Shown one piece after another: positions 1 to 7,418 of a stretch of 53,100 nt of DNA. Position numbers and translations under genes: made by a program. Position 1 is the first letter of the stretch, and each line of letters begins with the position of its first letter. The notes under the pieces were generated by a model that had not been told where the DNA came from, ran no database searches, and was given only the letters and a program-made list of their open reading frames with translations. Origin of the DNA: Marilutibacter maris (GTDB lineage Bacteria; Pseudomonadota; Gammaproteobacteria; Xanthomonadales; Xanthomonadaceae); contig NZ_VICD02000100.1 in NCBI RefSeq assembly GCF_006546735.2, forward strand, positions 1 through 53,100, given 5' to 3'.

Positions 1-844
1 CCTGCAGGGTCGGATGGTTGATGCCGAACTCCTCGTCGAGGGCGCGGTTGAGGCGGTCGATGAAGCGGTCGTGGTCGCCGGGCTCGGGCCGCACCATGTG
101 CGCGGTCATCGCGATCTCGCCCGCACCCAGCGACCAGATGTGCAGATGGTGCACCGCGGTGACGCCCGGCTGCTGCTCCAGGAAGGCCTTGACCCGGGCC
201 TGGTCGATGCTGGCCGGGACCGCGTCCATCGCCGCGTTGAAGCTCTCGCGCAGCAGCCCGAACGCGCTGAACGCGACCACCGCGCCGATCAGCAGGGCCG
301 TGGCCGGGTCCAGCCAGGCCCAGCCCAGCCAGCTCATGCCCAGGCCGGCGACCACCGCCGCCAGCGATACCGCGGCGTCGGCGACCAGGTGCAGGAACGC
401 GCCGCGCCGGTTGAGGTCGTGGTCGTGACCGTCGCGGACCATCCAGGCGGCGCCGAGGTTGACCGCGATGCCGATCGCCGCGACCACCACCACCGTCATC
501 GCCGGGATTTCCGGCGGCTGGCTGAAGCGCCGCACCGCTTCCCAGGCCAGCGCGCCGGAGAATGCGACCAGCAGCAGCGCATTGGCCAGCGGCGAGAGCA
601 GGGTCGCGCGGCGCCAGCCATAGGTGTGGCGGTCGGTCGGCGGCCGGCGCGCGAGCACCGCCGCGCCCCAGGCCAGGCCCAGGCCCAGCACGTCGCCGAG
701 GTTGTGGAGGGCGTCGGACAGCAGCGCCAGCGAGTTGATCGCGAAGCCGTAACCGGCCTCCAGCGCGGTGTAGGCGAGATTGACCAGGGTCACCACGGCG
801 AACGCGCGGGTACCGTCGTGGTGGTGATGGTGGTGTCCGGACAT
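1..844 (-). CDS. Cation diffusion facilitator (CDF) metal efflux transporter, 3' end outside window
   Basis: Inner-membrane exporter of divalent metal (Zn/Co/Cd type) driven by proton antiport. The minus strand reads from ATG at 844 and stays open to the window edge, giving 281 codons without the stop. A His-rich N-terminus (MSGHHHHHHDG) precedes hydrophobic helices. The expected metal-site residues are visible in the helix-2 segment SDALHNLGD and the helix-5 segment HLVADAAVSL. After the membrane part comes the cytoplasmic ferredoxin-like domain (about residue 205 on, ...VHHLHIWSLGAGEIAMTAH). Family and topology are secure; the exact metal is not. No Shine-Dalgarno sequence is visible. A possible promoter lies at 877-906. 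Confidence 0.93.
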   Translation of the reverse strand, partial: MSGHHHHHHDGTRAFAVVTLVNLAYTALEAGYGFAINSLALLSDALHNLGDVLGLGLAWGAAVLARRPPTDRHTYGWRRATLLSPLANALLLVAFSGALAWEAVRRFSQPPEIPAMTVVVVAAIGIAVNLGAAWMVRDGHDHDLNRRGAFLHLVADAAVSLAAVVAGLGMSWLGWAWLDPATALLIGAVVAFSAFGLLRESFNAAMDAVPASIDQARVKAFLEQQPGVTAVHHLHIWSLGAGEIAMTAHMVRPEPGDHDRFIDRLNRALDEEFGINHPTLQ

Positions 845-876
845 GCGGCGATGGTGGCATGCCGGGCGGGCAGGAC

Positions 877-906
877 ACTATTCCGACGGACAGGACATTG
901 TTACAA
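877..906 (-). promoter_or_regulatory. Putative promoter of the CDF gene
   Basis: On the minus strand a TTGTAA -35-like box (901-906) is followed by 18 bases and an AATAGT -10-like box (877-882), about 33 bases before the CDF ATG. A second TTGTAA lies 16 bases further upstream (917-922) because the segment is duplicated. Matches to consensus are partial. Confidence 0.35.
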
Positions 907-930
907 GGGGGGGCGGTTACAAGGGGGGGG
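901..930. repeat. 16-bp tandem duplication with G7 and G8 homopolymer runs
   Basis: The unit ttacaagggggggcgg (901-916) is followed directly by ttacaagggggggg (917-930). Each copy carries a long G run (7 and 8 bases). It overlaps the putative -35 region of the CDF gene, so slippage here could alter the promoter; that is inference. Confidence 0.7.
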
Positions 931-978
931 CGTGGCAGCGGCGCAGGCCGCGATCCCCGGGCTGCGCGCGGCAATCCC

Positions 979-1310
979 CAAAGTTTGCTGCGCAAACCCT
1001 GGGCCCCACCGTTGCGCTGCCATACCCCCCATTCGCGCTATGCGCGGATCGCCCCCTCACTCAGGGGGGGACGATATCCGGCGGCGCGCGGATATCTCCC
1101 AATGTTTGCTGTGCAAACCCTGGGTCCCGCCGTTGCGCTGCCACACCCCCATTCGCGCTAGGCGCGAATCGCCCCCTGACTCAGGGGGGACGATATCCGG
1201 CGGCGCGCGGATATCTCCCAAAGTTTGCTGCGCAAACCTTGGGCCCCGCCGTTGCGATGCCACACCCCCATTCGCGCTATGCGCGAATCGCCCCCTGACT
1301 CAGGGGGCTG
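979..1310. repeat. Tandem array of about 120-bp units, each built from four palindromes
   Basis: Three near-identical units begin at about 980, 1101 and 1220 (spacing 121 and 119 bases); the third stops near 1308. Each unit contains gtttgc-tgc-gcaaac, then attcgcgc-tat-gcgcgaat, then ccccctga-c-tcaggggg, then gatatccg-N8-cggatatc (the last missing from unit 3). Unit 2 has gtttgctgtgcaaac and an altered second palindrome loop. No protein-coding gene is supported across 845-1470; apparent long reading frames there are translations of the repeat. Confidence 0.85.
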
Positions 1311-1332
1311 GAGCCGTGCTACATCGCATCTC

Positions 1333-1403
1333 GTAGGAGCGGCGTGAGCCGCGATGGGGCTCGCTTGGGAAGGCCCTGGGATGGCGGCTTGCGCCGCTCC
1401 TGG
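1333..1403. repeat. REP-like inverted pair (GTAGGAGCGGC type)
   Basis: gtaggagcggcgtgagccgc (from 1333) faces an inverted cggcttgcgccgctcctg (1385-1402), about 30 bases apart. Related palindromes are widely dispersed in Xanthomonadaceae and pseudomonads. The same core cggcttgcgccgctcct recurs near 24623. It lies downstream of both pyrH and the repeat array. Confidence 0.7.
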
Positions 1404-1470
1404 AGGGCGTCCTCTGTCGCCTGCGGGGGATTGCAGCTCAGGGCTGCCAACGGCGTGGGCGGGGCACCTC

Positions 1471-2193
1471 TCAGCCGCGGCCGGAGACCAGGGTGCCGAT
1501 GTTCTCGCCCTTGAGGAGGCGCAACAGGACCCCGGGCTGGCCCATGTCGAAGATCCGCAGCGGCAGCCCGCTGTCGCGGCACAGGGCGAATGCGGCGGTA
1601 TCCATCACCTGCAGGTCGCGCGTGATCACCTGGTCGTAGGTCAGGGTCTCGTAGCGGGTCGCGTCGGCGTGCTTCTTGGGGTCCTTGTCGTAGACGCCGT
1701 CGACCTTGGTCGCCTTCAGCAGCAGGTCGGCGCCGATCTCGATCGCGCGCAGCGCGGCGCCGGAGTCGGTGGTGAAGAACGGGTTGCCGGTGCCGGCGGC
1801 GAAGATCACCAGCCGGCCCTTCTCCAGGTGACGGATCGCGCGCCGGCGGATGTAGTCCTCGCAGACGTCGTTGATCTTCAGCGCGCTCATCACCCGCGCC
1901 TTGCCGCCGCGCTTCTCCAGCGCGTCCTGCATCGCCAGTGCATTGATCACGGTGGCAAGCATGCCCATCTGGTCGCCGGTGACCCGGTCCATGCCGGCGG
2001 CGGCGAGGCCGGCGCCCCGGAAGATGTTGCCGCCGCCGATCACCAGCGCGACCTCGGCACCGGCCTGCTGGGCCTCGATCACCTCCTGGGCCAGGCGTCC
2101 GATCATCTTTGGATCGATGCCATAGTCCTCATCGCCCATCAGGGCCTCGCCGGAGAGTTTCAACAGGACGCGGCGATAGGCGAGCGGGGACAT
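1471..2193 (-). CDS. pyrH: UMP kinase
   Basis: Phosphorylates UMP to UDP with ATP in pyrimidine nucleotide synthesis; a cytoplasmic hexamer. The 240-residue product has the amino-acid-kinase fold signatures [13 protein letters not shown] near the N-terminus, [27 protein letters not shown] and [14 protein letters not shown] chose ATG 2193, giving the usual family length, because GAGG stands just upstream (GAGGTCGCC-ATG). An in-frame start at 2250 would add 19 unconserved residues. In most proteobacteria pyrH follows rpsB-tsf and precedes frr. Here tsf lies about 8.8 kb away and no frr follows; a repeat array and a CDF gene come next. Confidence 0.97.
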   Translation of the reverse strand: MSPLAYRRVLLKLSGEALMGDEDYGIDPKMIGRLAQEVIEAQQAGAEVALVIGGGNIFRGAGLAAAGMDRVTGDQMGMLATVINALAMQDALEKRGGKARVMSALKINDVCEDYIRRRAIRHLEKGRLVIFAAGTGNPFFTTDSGAALRAIEIGADLLLKATKVDGVYDKDPKKHADATRYETLTYDQVITRDLQVMDTAAFALCRDSGLPLRIFDMGQPGVLLRLLKGENIGTLVSGRG

Positions 2194-2512
2194 GGCGACC
2201 TCAACAGTGGATAAACCCGGAAATTCTATCCGAGGTAGGGGGCGCGCCACGAGATCCGTTCAGGTAGACATGATTGCGCTCTCACCGCCACTACAGGGAC
2301 GTTCAGGAAGGCGTGGGCCCGTTCTGCGCCTTCTTTGCGGCTCGTGGTACAACAATTGGCCATTGTGGCGGCCGGATGACATCGCTCTCCGGCGCGCCAA
2401 TCACCAGATTGTTGCTGCCGGAGACGTCTCTGCCGATGCCCCCTCTCGGGTCCACCGTCGTTCCGATCGTCGCTGTCGCGACAACCACCGCCGACTCCCG
2501 AGGGCGCGCCTA
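2194..2512. other. Divergent intergenic region between pyrH and the ECF sigma gene
   Basis: This 319-base stretch must hold promoters for pyrH (minus) and for the sigma factor operon (plus). Visible structure: a hairpin gaaggcg-N13-cgccttc followed by ttt (2307-2336) and a short inverted repeat acaat-N5-attgt (2352-2366). No confident -35/-10 pair was recognised. Reading frames through it show no protein-like character before the sigma factor start at 2513. Confidence 0.4.
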
Positions 2513-3100
2513 GTGGTTGCTCCGGCCTGGGAGCGGGATGACCCTGACACGCCGCCGGAGTGCGGGCAGGGCGACGATTTCGAGGCGTTCGTACGCGAGC
2601 AGCGCTCGGTCCTGGTCGGCTATCTGTGCCGGCGCCTGCCGGAGGAGGATGCCAAGGACGTGGCCCAGGAGGCGATGGTCAGGCTGCTGCGTTACCGCGG
2701 CCTGCCCGCGGAACAACTGCGCCGGCTGGTGTACCGGATCGCCGCCAATGCGCTGCTCGACCGGGGCCGTCGCGCCGGCACCAGCACCGGCACCGGACCG
2801 CAACCGATCAGCCTGAGCGCCGATCACGACTGGCTGCCGTCGCCCGAACCCAGCCACGAGCAGCGCGTCGACACCCAGCAACAACTGATTCACGTGCGAC
2901 GGCTGATCCTGGAACTGCCGGATCGCTGCCGCGAGGTCTATCTGCTCAACCGCATCGAAGGCATGAGTTACCCCCAGATCGCGGAGCGCTTCGGCATCTC
3001 CGTCAAGGCCGTCGAAAAGCATGTCAGCCGCGCGCTCAAGGGGCTGCGCGAAGGCCTGGCCCAGATCGAGGGCGATGCGTCGGGGGAGGAAATGCCGTGA
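2513..3100 (+). CDS. ECF (group IV) RNA polymerase sigma factor
   Basis: Alternative sigma factor of 195 residues. Region 2 is visible at about residues 20-65 (FEAFVREQRSVLVGYLCRRL, then EDAKDVAQEAMVRLL). Region 4 is at about 125-180 (LILELPDRCREVYLLNRIEG, then GMSYPQIAERFGISVKAVEKH), as in FecI-like factors. GTG 2513 is chosen because GAGGG lies 8 bases upstream; no ATG occurs between there and region 2. The gene overlaps the following FecR gene by four bases (GTGA), so the two are probably translationally coupled. With the STN-domain receptor downstream this forms a FecI-FecR-FecA-like surface-signalling unit. The target promoter is unknown. Confidence 0.93.
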   Translation: MVAPAWERDDPDTPPECGQGDDFEAFVREQRSVLVGYLCRRLPEEDAKDVAQEAMVRLLRYRGLPAEQLRRLVYRIAANALLDRGRRAGTSTGTGPQPISLSADHDWLPSPEPSHEQRVDTQQQLIHVRRLILELPDRCREVYLLNRIEGMSYPQIAERFGISVKAVEKHVSRALKGLREGLAQIEGDASGEEMP

Positions 3101-4083
3101 ACGTGGGGCATATCACCCGTCTCGACGACCTCGCCGCCGACTGGCTGGCCCGGCTGGAGTCGCCGGAGTGCTCGATGGCCGAGCGCGCCGCCTTCGAGGA
3201 CTGGCTGGCGGCGTCACCACGGCATGTCGAGGCCTATCTGGAGGCCGAGCGCCTGCACCTGCTGGCGGCCGGACTGGCCGATGACGAACTGTTGCGGGCC
3301 GCCATCGGCGAGATGAGTCCGCCGGCCTCGCGCACCGCGTCCAGGGCGCGGCGATCGCGCTGGCGGCCCTGGTCGGCCGCGGTGGCGGCGGTGCTGGTGC
3401 TGGCGATCGGAGCGGCGACCTGGCTGCGTCCGCCGCCGCCGCAGGTGGCCGGCTACGCGACCGCCGTGGGCGAGCAGCGCGAGATCATGCTCGAGGACGG
3501 CACCCGCATGCTGCTGGATACCGATACCCGGGTGGAGACCCGCTTCGATGCCGATCTGCGGGTGGTGGAGTTGATCTCCGGTCGCGCCCACTTCGAGGTC
3601 GGGCAAGACCCGGACCGGCCATTTCTGGTGCGGGCCGCCTCCGGCACCGTGCGCGACATCGGCACCACCTTCCAGGTCAGCCGCCGCGGCGACGACGTCG
3701 ATGTCGGGCTTATCGAGGGCATTGTGGTGGTCAGTCGTGGCGACGACGGCCCCGGTCGCAGGCTCGCTCCCGGCGAACAGCTTCACGTCGATCCGCAGGG
3801 CCGTTTCACCCCGACCCGTGCGCTGGATCTCGAGGTCGCCAATGGTTGGCCGCGCGGCGAACTGGTGTTCCGCAAGCGTCGTCTCGACGACCTGCTGGTG
3901 GAGATGAACCGCTATTCGGAGGTGCCGCTGCGCCTGGCCGAACCCGAACTGGCGGGCATTGCCGTCAGTGGCGTGTTCCGGGTCGACGAGCAGGTGGCCC
4001 TGGTCGAGGCGCTTGGGCAGGGCTGGGGCCTGCGCGCCGAATCCCGCGACGACGGGGTGTTCCTGTACGGTCCCGCGGAGTGA
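3097..4083 (+). CDS. FecR-family anti-sigma factor/signal transducer
   Basis: Inner-membrane protein of 328 residues that should hold the upstream sigma factor and receive a signal from the receptor's STN domain. The N-terminal cytoplasmic part (LDDLAADWLARLESPECS, then ERAAFEDWLAASPRHVEAY) is the DUF4880/FecR_N type. One membrane segment follows at about residues 90-110 (WSAAVAAVLVLAIGAATWL). Next come the periplasmic FecR domain (about 125-235, with LEDGTRMLLDTDTRV and GRAHFEVGQDPDRPFLVRA) and a C-terminal STN-like domain (RRLDDLLVEMNRYSEVPL). GTG 3097 overlaps the sigma factor stop. Confidence 0.92.
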   Translation: MNVGHITRLDDLAADWLARLESPECSMAERAAFEDWLAASPRHVEAYLEAERLHLLAAGLADDELLRAAIGEMSPPASRTASRARRSRWRPWSAAVAAVLVLAIGAATWLRPPPPQVAGYATAVGEQREIMLEDGTRMLLDTDTRVETRFDADLRVVELISGRAHFEVGQDPDRPFLVRAASGTVRDIGTTFQVSRRGDDVDVGLIEGIVVVSRGDDGPGRRLAPGEQLHVDPQGRFTPTRALDLEVANGWPRGELVFRKRRLDDLLVEMNRYSEVPLRLAEPELAGIAVSGVFRVDEQVALVEALGQGWGLRAESRDDGVFLYGPAE

Positions 4084-4104
4084 GGGCGCGGCTGGAAGCC
4101 GGCC

Positions 4105-4220
4105 GGCGGCCTGGATGAAGGCCGCCCGGGCGGCGGCGCGGGAGCCCTCCCGGAGGGGCGCGGCCTCCAAACCGGTGCGAATGGAGGAATCCCCTGATTG
4201 CCTGCGCTGCCGGGGGTTCC
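4105..4220 (+). other. Two hairpins between fecR-like gene and receptor gene
   Basis: ggcggcc-N8-ggccgcc (4105-4126) and ggaatcccc-N17-gggggttcc (4186-4220, one bulged base) lie in the 144-base gap. The second ends 7 bases before the receptor GTG and could affect its translation. Neither has a T-run, so termination is not supported. Confidence 0.4.
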
Positions 4221-4227
4221 GTAATGT

Positions 4228-7188
4228 GTGGGGATGCTGGTTCCGGTGCCCCCTCGGATAACCAGGGTCTGCCTGGTGATAGCAGTGTGCGGCGTATTGT
4301 CGCTGCACACGGACGGCGCGTGGGCGGTCGAACCGTCCGCGGCGGAGTCGGGGGCCTCGACGGAGCAACTGCAGCTCGATCTGCCTGGCGGCACGCTCGA
4401 CGGTGCATTGAAGGCGCTGGCGCTGCGCAGCGGCATCCAGATCCTCTACGCACCGGGGCAGGTCGAGTCGCGCCGCGCCCGCGCGTTGAATGGCCGGATG
4501 ACGCTCGAACATGCGCTGCGCTACCTGCTGGAGGGCAGCGAGCTGAGGGCCGAACGGGTCAATGCCGATACCTTCGTGCTGAAGACGGTCGTGGCGCCGA
4601 AGCCGGAGCAGGCCGCCGCGCCCGCGCCCGCGCTGATGCCACGCCAGCGCGCGGTCGACATGGATCGGGTCGAGGTCACCGGATCGCGGATTCCGCGCAT
4701 CGACATAGACGCGATCACCCCGTCGCCGATGACCCTGATCACCCGCGAGGACATCGAGGCCAGCGGCTACCAGACCCTGTTCGAGCTGCTGCGGTTCCAG
4801 CCGGGCATGATCGGCCATCATCCGGTCGCGGTCGCCGCCGACGGCGGAGCCAACTTCCAGCAACCGTTCAACGTCGCCGCGACCACCAGCCTCAGCGCGT
4901 TGGGGCCGCGCGCGACCCTGTTCCTGGTCGATGGCCAGCGGGTGGCCAACCATGCGCTGACCAGCGCCGAACTGGGCGGTCTGACCGATCTGGACGCGAT
5001 TCCGCTGAGCCTGGTCGATCGCGTTGAAATCCTGCGCGGCGGCGCTTCGGCGATCTATGGCGCCGACGCGATCGCCGGCGTGGTCAACATCATCCTGCGC
5101 AAGCGACAGAAGGGGGGCGAGGCACTGATCCGCTACGGCCTTTCCGAGCGCGGCGACGCCGGCGAGCGCCGCCTGTCGTTGAGCCACGGCTTCGATACGC
5201 CGCGCGGCGGCAGCGGCATGCTGGCGGCGGACTGGTTCGATCGCGAGGCGCTGGCCGGCGACGCGCGCGACTGGCACACCCGAGACCACAGTCGCGACGG
5301 CCTGTCGGACAGGCGAGTCTGGCTAGGCCACTACTACCGCTTCCTTGGCCTCGACAATGTCCTCCAGCCGGCCAGGGCCGAGTGCGGCAACGCGCCTGCC
5401 GAGGTCATCGACGCCGATTGCCGGTTCGACCAGGCGCGCTACACCGACCTGCAACCGGCCAGTCGGCGCCTGTGGCTGTACGGCCACCTGTCCGAACCGA
5501 TGTGGGAAGGGGCGACGCTGGAGCTGGACCTGCGTTACGGCGAGGCGCAGCAGGAGCTGAGACGGCCGCCGTTCTTCGGCAGCGTCGGGCTGCCCCCCGG
5601 GCATCCGGACCGCTATCGGGGCTTCTCTGTGTTTAGCTTGTTTCTCGGCCCTCCCGAGACCCGGCTCAACTACACGTTCTTCGAGTTGGGGCCGATCACC
5701 AGCCGTACCGACAACCGGACGCTCGATGTCGGCGCCGCGCTCAAGGGCTGGCGCGGCGACTGGGCCTGGGATGTGTCGTTGTCGCATCATGCCAACCGTG
5801 TCGTCAGCCGCATCGACGGTCAGGTCAGCCTCGAGGAATTCCTTCGTCCCGACAACCTGGACCGATACCGGCTTGATGGCACGCCCAACGCCGCGGAACT
5901 GCTCGCCGCCATTTCCCCGACTTTCACATTGCGTGGCGAGGCCACCCTGCAGCAGCTGTCGGCGGGGTTGGAGGGGCCGCTGTTCAAACTGCCGGGAGGC
6001 GTGGCGCGGCTGGCGGTCGGTGGCGAGTTCCTGCGCAACGGTTTGGTGAACGAGCCCGATGCGCGCCTGTTGAAGGACGATCTGGCCCTGGGCACACCCA
6101 AGACCGCGCGCGACGATCACCGCAACAGTGCGGCCCTGTACACCGAGCTGGGCCTGCCGCTGCGGGACAACCTGCAGGCCGAGTTGGCCCTGCGCTACGA
6201 CGATCCACAGGACTATGGCAGCCGGGTCTCGCCCAAGCTCGGTCTGAAGTGGTCGCCGCACGAGAATCTCACCTTCCGCGCGACAGCGGCGACCGGCTAC
6301 CGGGTGCCGTCGTTGTTCGAGCTGCGGCGCCCCAACGTCATTCCGGAAAGCAAGCTGGTCCCGGCGAGCGATGCACTACGGCCATGCCTGGAAGAGGTGA
6401 TCATCGACCCGTTGATACGACAGGTGGTCGGGCAGTTGGCACCGTCCTACTGCCGGGTGGATCTGGGCGCGTTCGAGAATCCGGACCTGGTGCCGGAGAC
6501 CTCACGCAGTCACACGTTGGGGATGGTGTGGGCACCGTCGCCCGACTTCAGCCTGAGCTTCGATCATTTCCGCATCCATCGCGACAACGAAATCGCGCAA
6601 GGCAACCTGCTCGACAGTCCGGAGGCGTTCCCGGAGTCGGCGCAGCGCGACAAGGACGGCCGCCTGGTCGGGATCGACAGTTACTACCAGAACATCGGCC
6701 GGTCTGACATCCGCGGCTGGGAAGCGGAGATGCGCTGGCGTGTGGAGGCGGGCGACGCCGGCCGGCTCTCGTTGACCGCTGCCGTGCATCATTTGTCGCG
6801 GGTCGACCGCAGGGTCGGCGACGGTAGACCCTTTTACGACCATGCCGGCTACGGTGCGCCCACCACCAACCTGCTGGGCTCCGTGCAGTGGGCGCGCGGC
6901 AACTGGACCCATACCCTGGCCCTGCGCGCCCGCGGCCCTTACCAGGTCGGCTCGCCCGTCACCGGATGTCCGGGCTACAACCGTGGTCGCTGCCGCACAC
7001 CGGGGCGCGGGGTGCTCGATCTGGACATCGCCTACAACGGCATTCCGGGCTGGCGGCTGGGCTTGAACGTGCGTGATCTGGCCGATCGCGATCCGGTCAA
7101 CTACGACATCGAGCGCGACGGTTACGACATCGCCTACGACGATCCTCGCGGACGCTACCTGCTGCTCAGCGCGCGCTATCGGTTCTGA
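4228..7188 (+). CDS. TonB-dependent outer-membrane receptor with N-terminal STN signalling domain
   Basis: 986-residue outer-membrane receptor for an unknown substrate. Residues 1-33 form a signal peptide ending AWA. Residues about 47-120 are the secretin/TonB short N-terminal (STN) domain (LDLPGGTLDGALKALALRSG ... LEHALRYLLEGSELRAERVN), which in FecA-like transducers contacts FecR. A Pro/Ala linker leads to the plug (VEVTGSRIPR, about 148 on, with VDRVEILRGGASAIYGADAI). The beta-barrel ends in the terminal aromatic RYRF. It directly follows the sigma/FecR pair. Start choice is uncertain: GTG 4228 or ATG 4234, neither with a strong Shine-Dalgarno sequence. The ligand cannot be read from sequence. 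Confidence 0.92.
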   Translation: MGMLVPVPPRITRVCLVIAVCGVLSLHTDGAWAVEPSAAESGASTEQLQLDLPGGTLDGALKALALRSGIQILYAPGQVESRRARALNGRMTLEHALRYLLEGSELRAERVNADTFVLKTVVAPKPEQAAAPAPALMPRQRAVDMDRVEVTGSRIPRIDIDAITPSPMTLITREDIEASGYQTLFELLRFQPGMIGHHPVAVAADGGANFQQPFNVAATTSLSALGPRATLFLVDGQRVANHALTSAELGGLTDLDAIPLSLVDRVEILRGGASAIYGADAIAGVVNIILRKRQKGGEALIRYGLSERGDAGERRLSLSHGFDTPRGGSGMLAADWFDREALAGDARDWHTRDHSRDGLSDRRVWLGHYYRFLGLDNVLQPARAECGNAPAEVIDADCRFDQARYTDLQPASRRLWLYGHLSEPMWEGATLELDLRYGEAQQELRRPPFFGSVGLPPGHPDRYRGFSVFSLFLGPPETRLNYTFFELGPITSRTDNRTLDVGAALKGWRGDWAWDVSLSHHANRVVSRIDGQVSLEEFLRPDNLDRYRLDGTPNAAELLAAISPTFTLRGEATLQQLSAGLEGPLFKLPGGVARLAVGGEFLRNGLVNEPDARLLKDDLALGTPKTARDDHRNSAALYTELGLPLRDNLQAELALRYDDPQDYGSRVSPKLGLKWSPHENLTFRATAATGYRVPSLFELRRPNVIPESKLVPASDALRPCLEEVIIDPLIRQVVGQLAPSYCRVDLGAFENPDLVPETSRSHTLGMVWAPSPDFSLSFDHFRIHRDNEIAQGNLLDSPEAFPESAQRDKDGRLVGIDSYYQNIGRSDIRGWEAEMRWRVEAGDAGRLSLTAAVHHLSRVDRRVGDGRPFYDHAGYGAPTTNLLGSVQWARGNWTHTLALRARGPYQVGSPVTGCPGYNRGRCRTPGRGVLDLDIAYNGIPGWRLGLNVRDLADRDPVNYDIERDGYDIAYDDPRGRYLLLSARYRF

Positions 7189-7299
7189 ACGAGCCGTTCC
7201 GGCAAAGTCCGGCCCTCGTCAACGCAATAGCACTGCTCGGGTTTCATTCGCCACCGCGATCGGGGTAGGGGGTTGCGCGGTGCATTCGTTATTGCTCGT

Positions 7300-7340
7300 G
7301 TCGAAGCTCTGGGGGCTTCGACGCGTGCCCATGGGCACGC
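7300..7340. promoter_or_regulatory. Two adjacent perfect palindromes upstream of the autotransporter protease
   Basis: gtcgaagc-N7-gcttcgac (7300-7322) is followed immediately by gcgtgcccatgggcacgc (7323-7340), whose 8-base arms flank only two bases. They sit 79 bases before the protease ATG in the 230-base gap after the receptor gene. They could be an operator, a 5' UTR structure or the receptor gene's terminator; no T-run follows. Confidence 0.45.
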
Positions 7341-7418
7341 TTCCAACATCCGTGCACGCCCGACAGCCAGCGGCGCCGGGCGGGACAGGAACAATCCGAT
7401 CAGGGAATAGGGGACAAG

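Noticed and set aside
979-1310. Tandem repeats as a CRISPR array
   Set aside because: Units of about 120 bp are repeated throughout with no unique spacers of regular size, and no cas genes are present.
14-1336. Plus-strand frame of 440 codons across the CDF gene and repeat array
   Set aside because: It is antisense to a clear CDF transporter and then translates the palindromic repeats; no protein-like features.
2194-2512. N-terminal extension of the ECF sigma factor back to ATG 2192
   Set aside because: The extra 107 residues show no sigma-factor similarity, and a well-spaced GAGGG precedes GTG 2513.
3214-5289. 691-codon minus-strand frame opposite fecR and the receptor gene
   Set aside because: Antisense of two recognisable genes; composition is artefactual.
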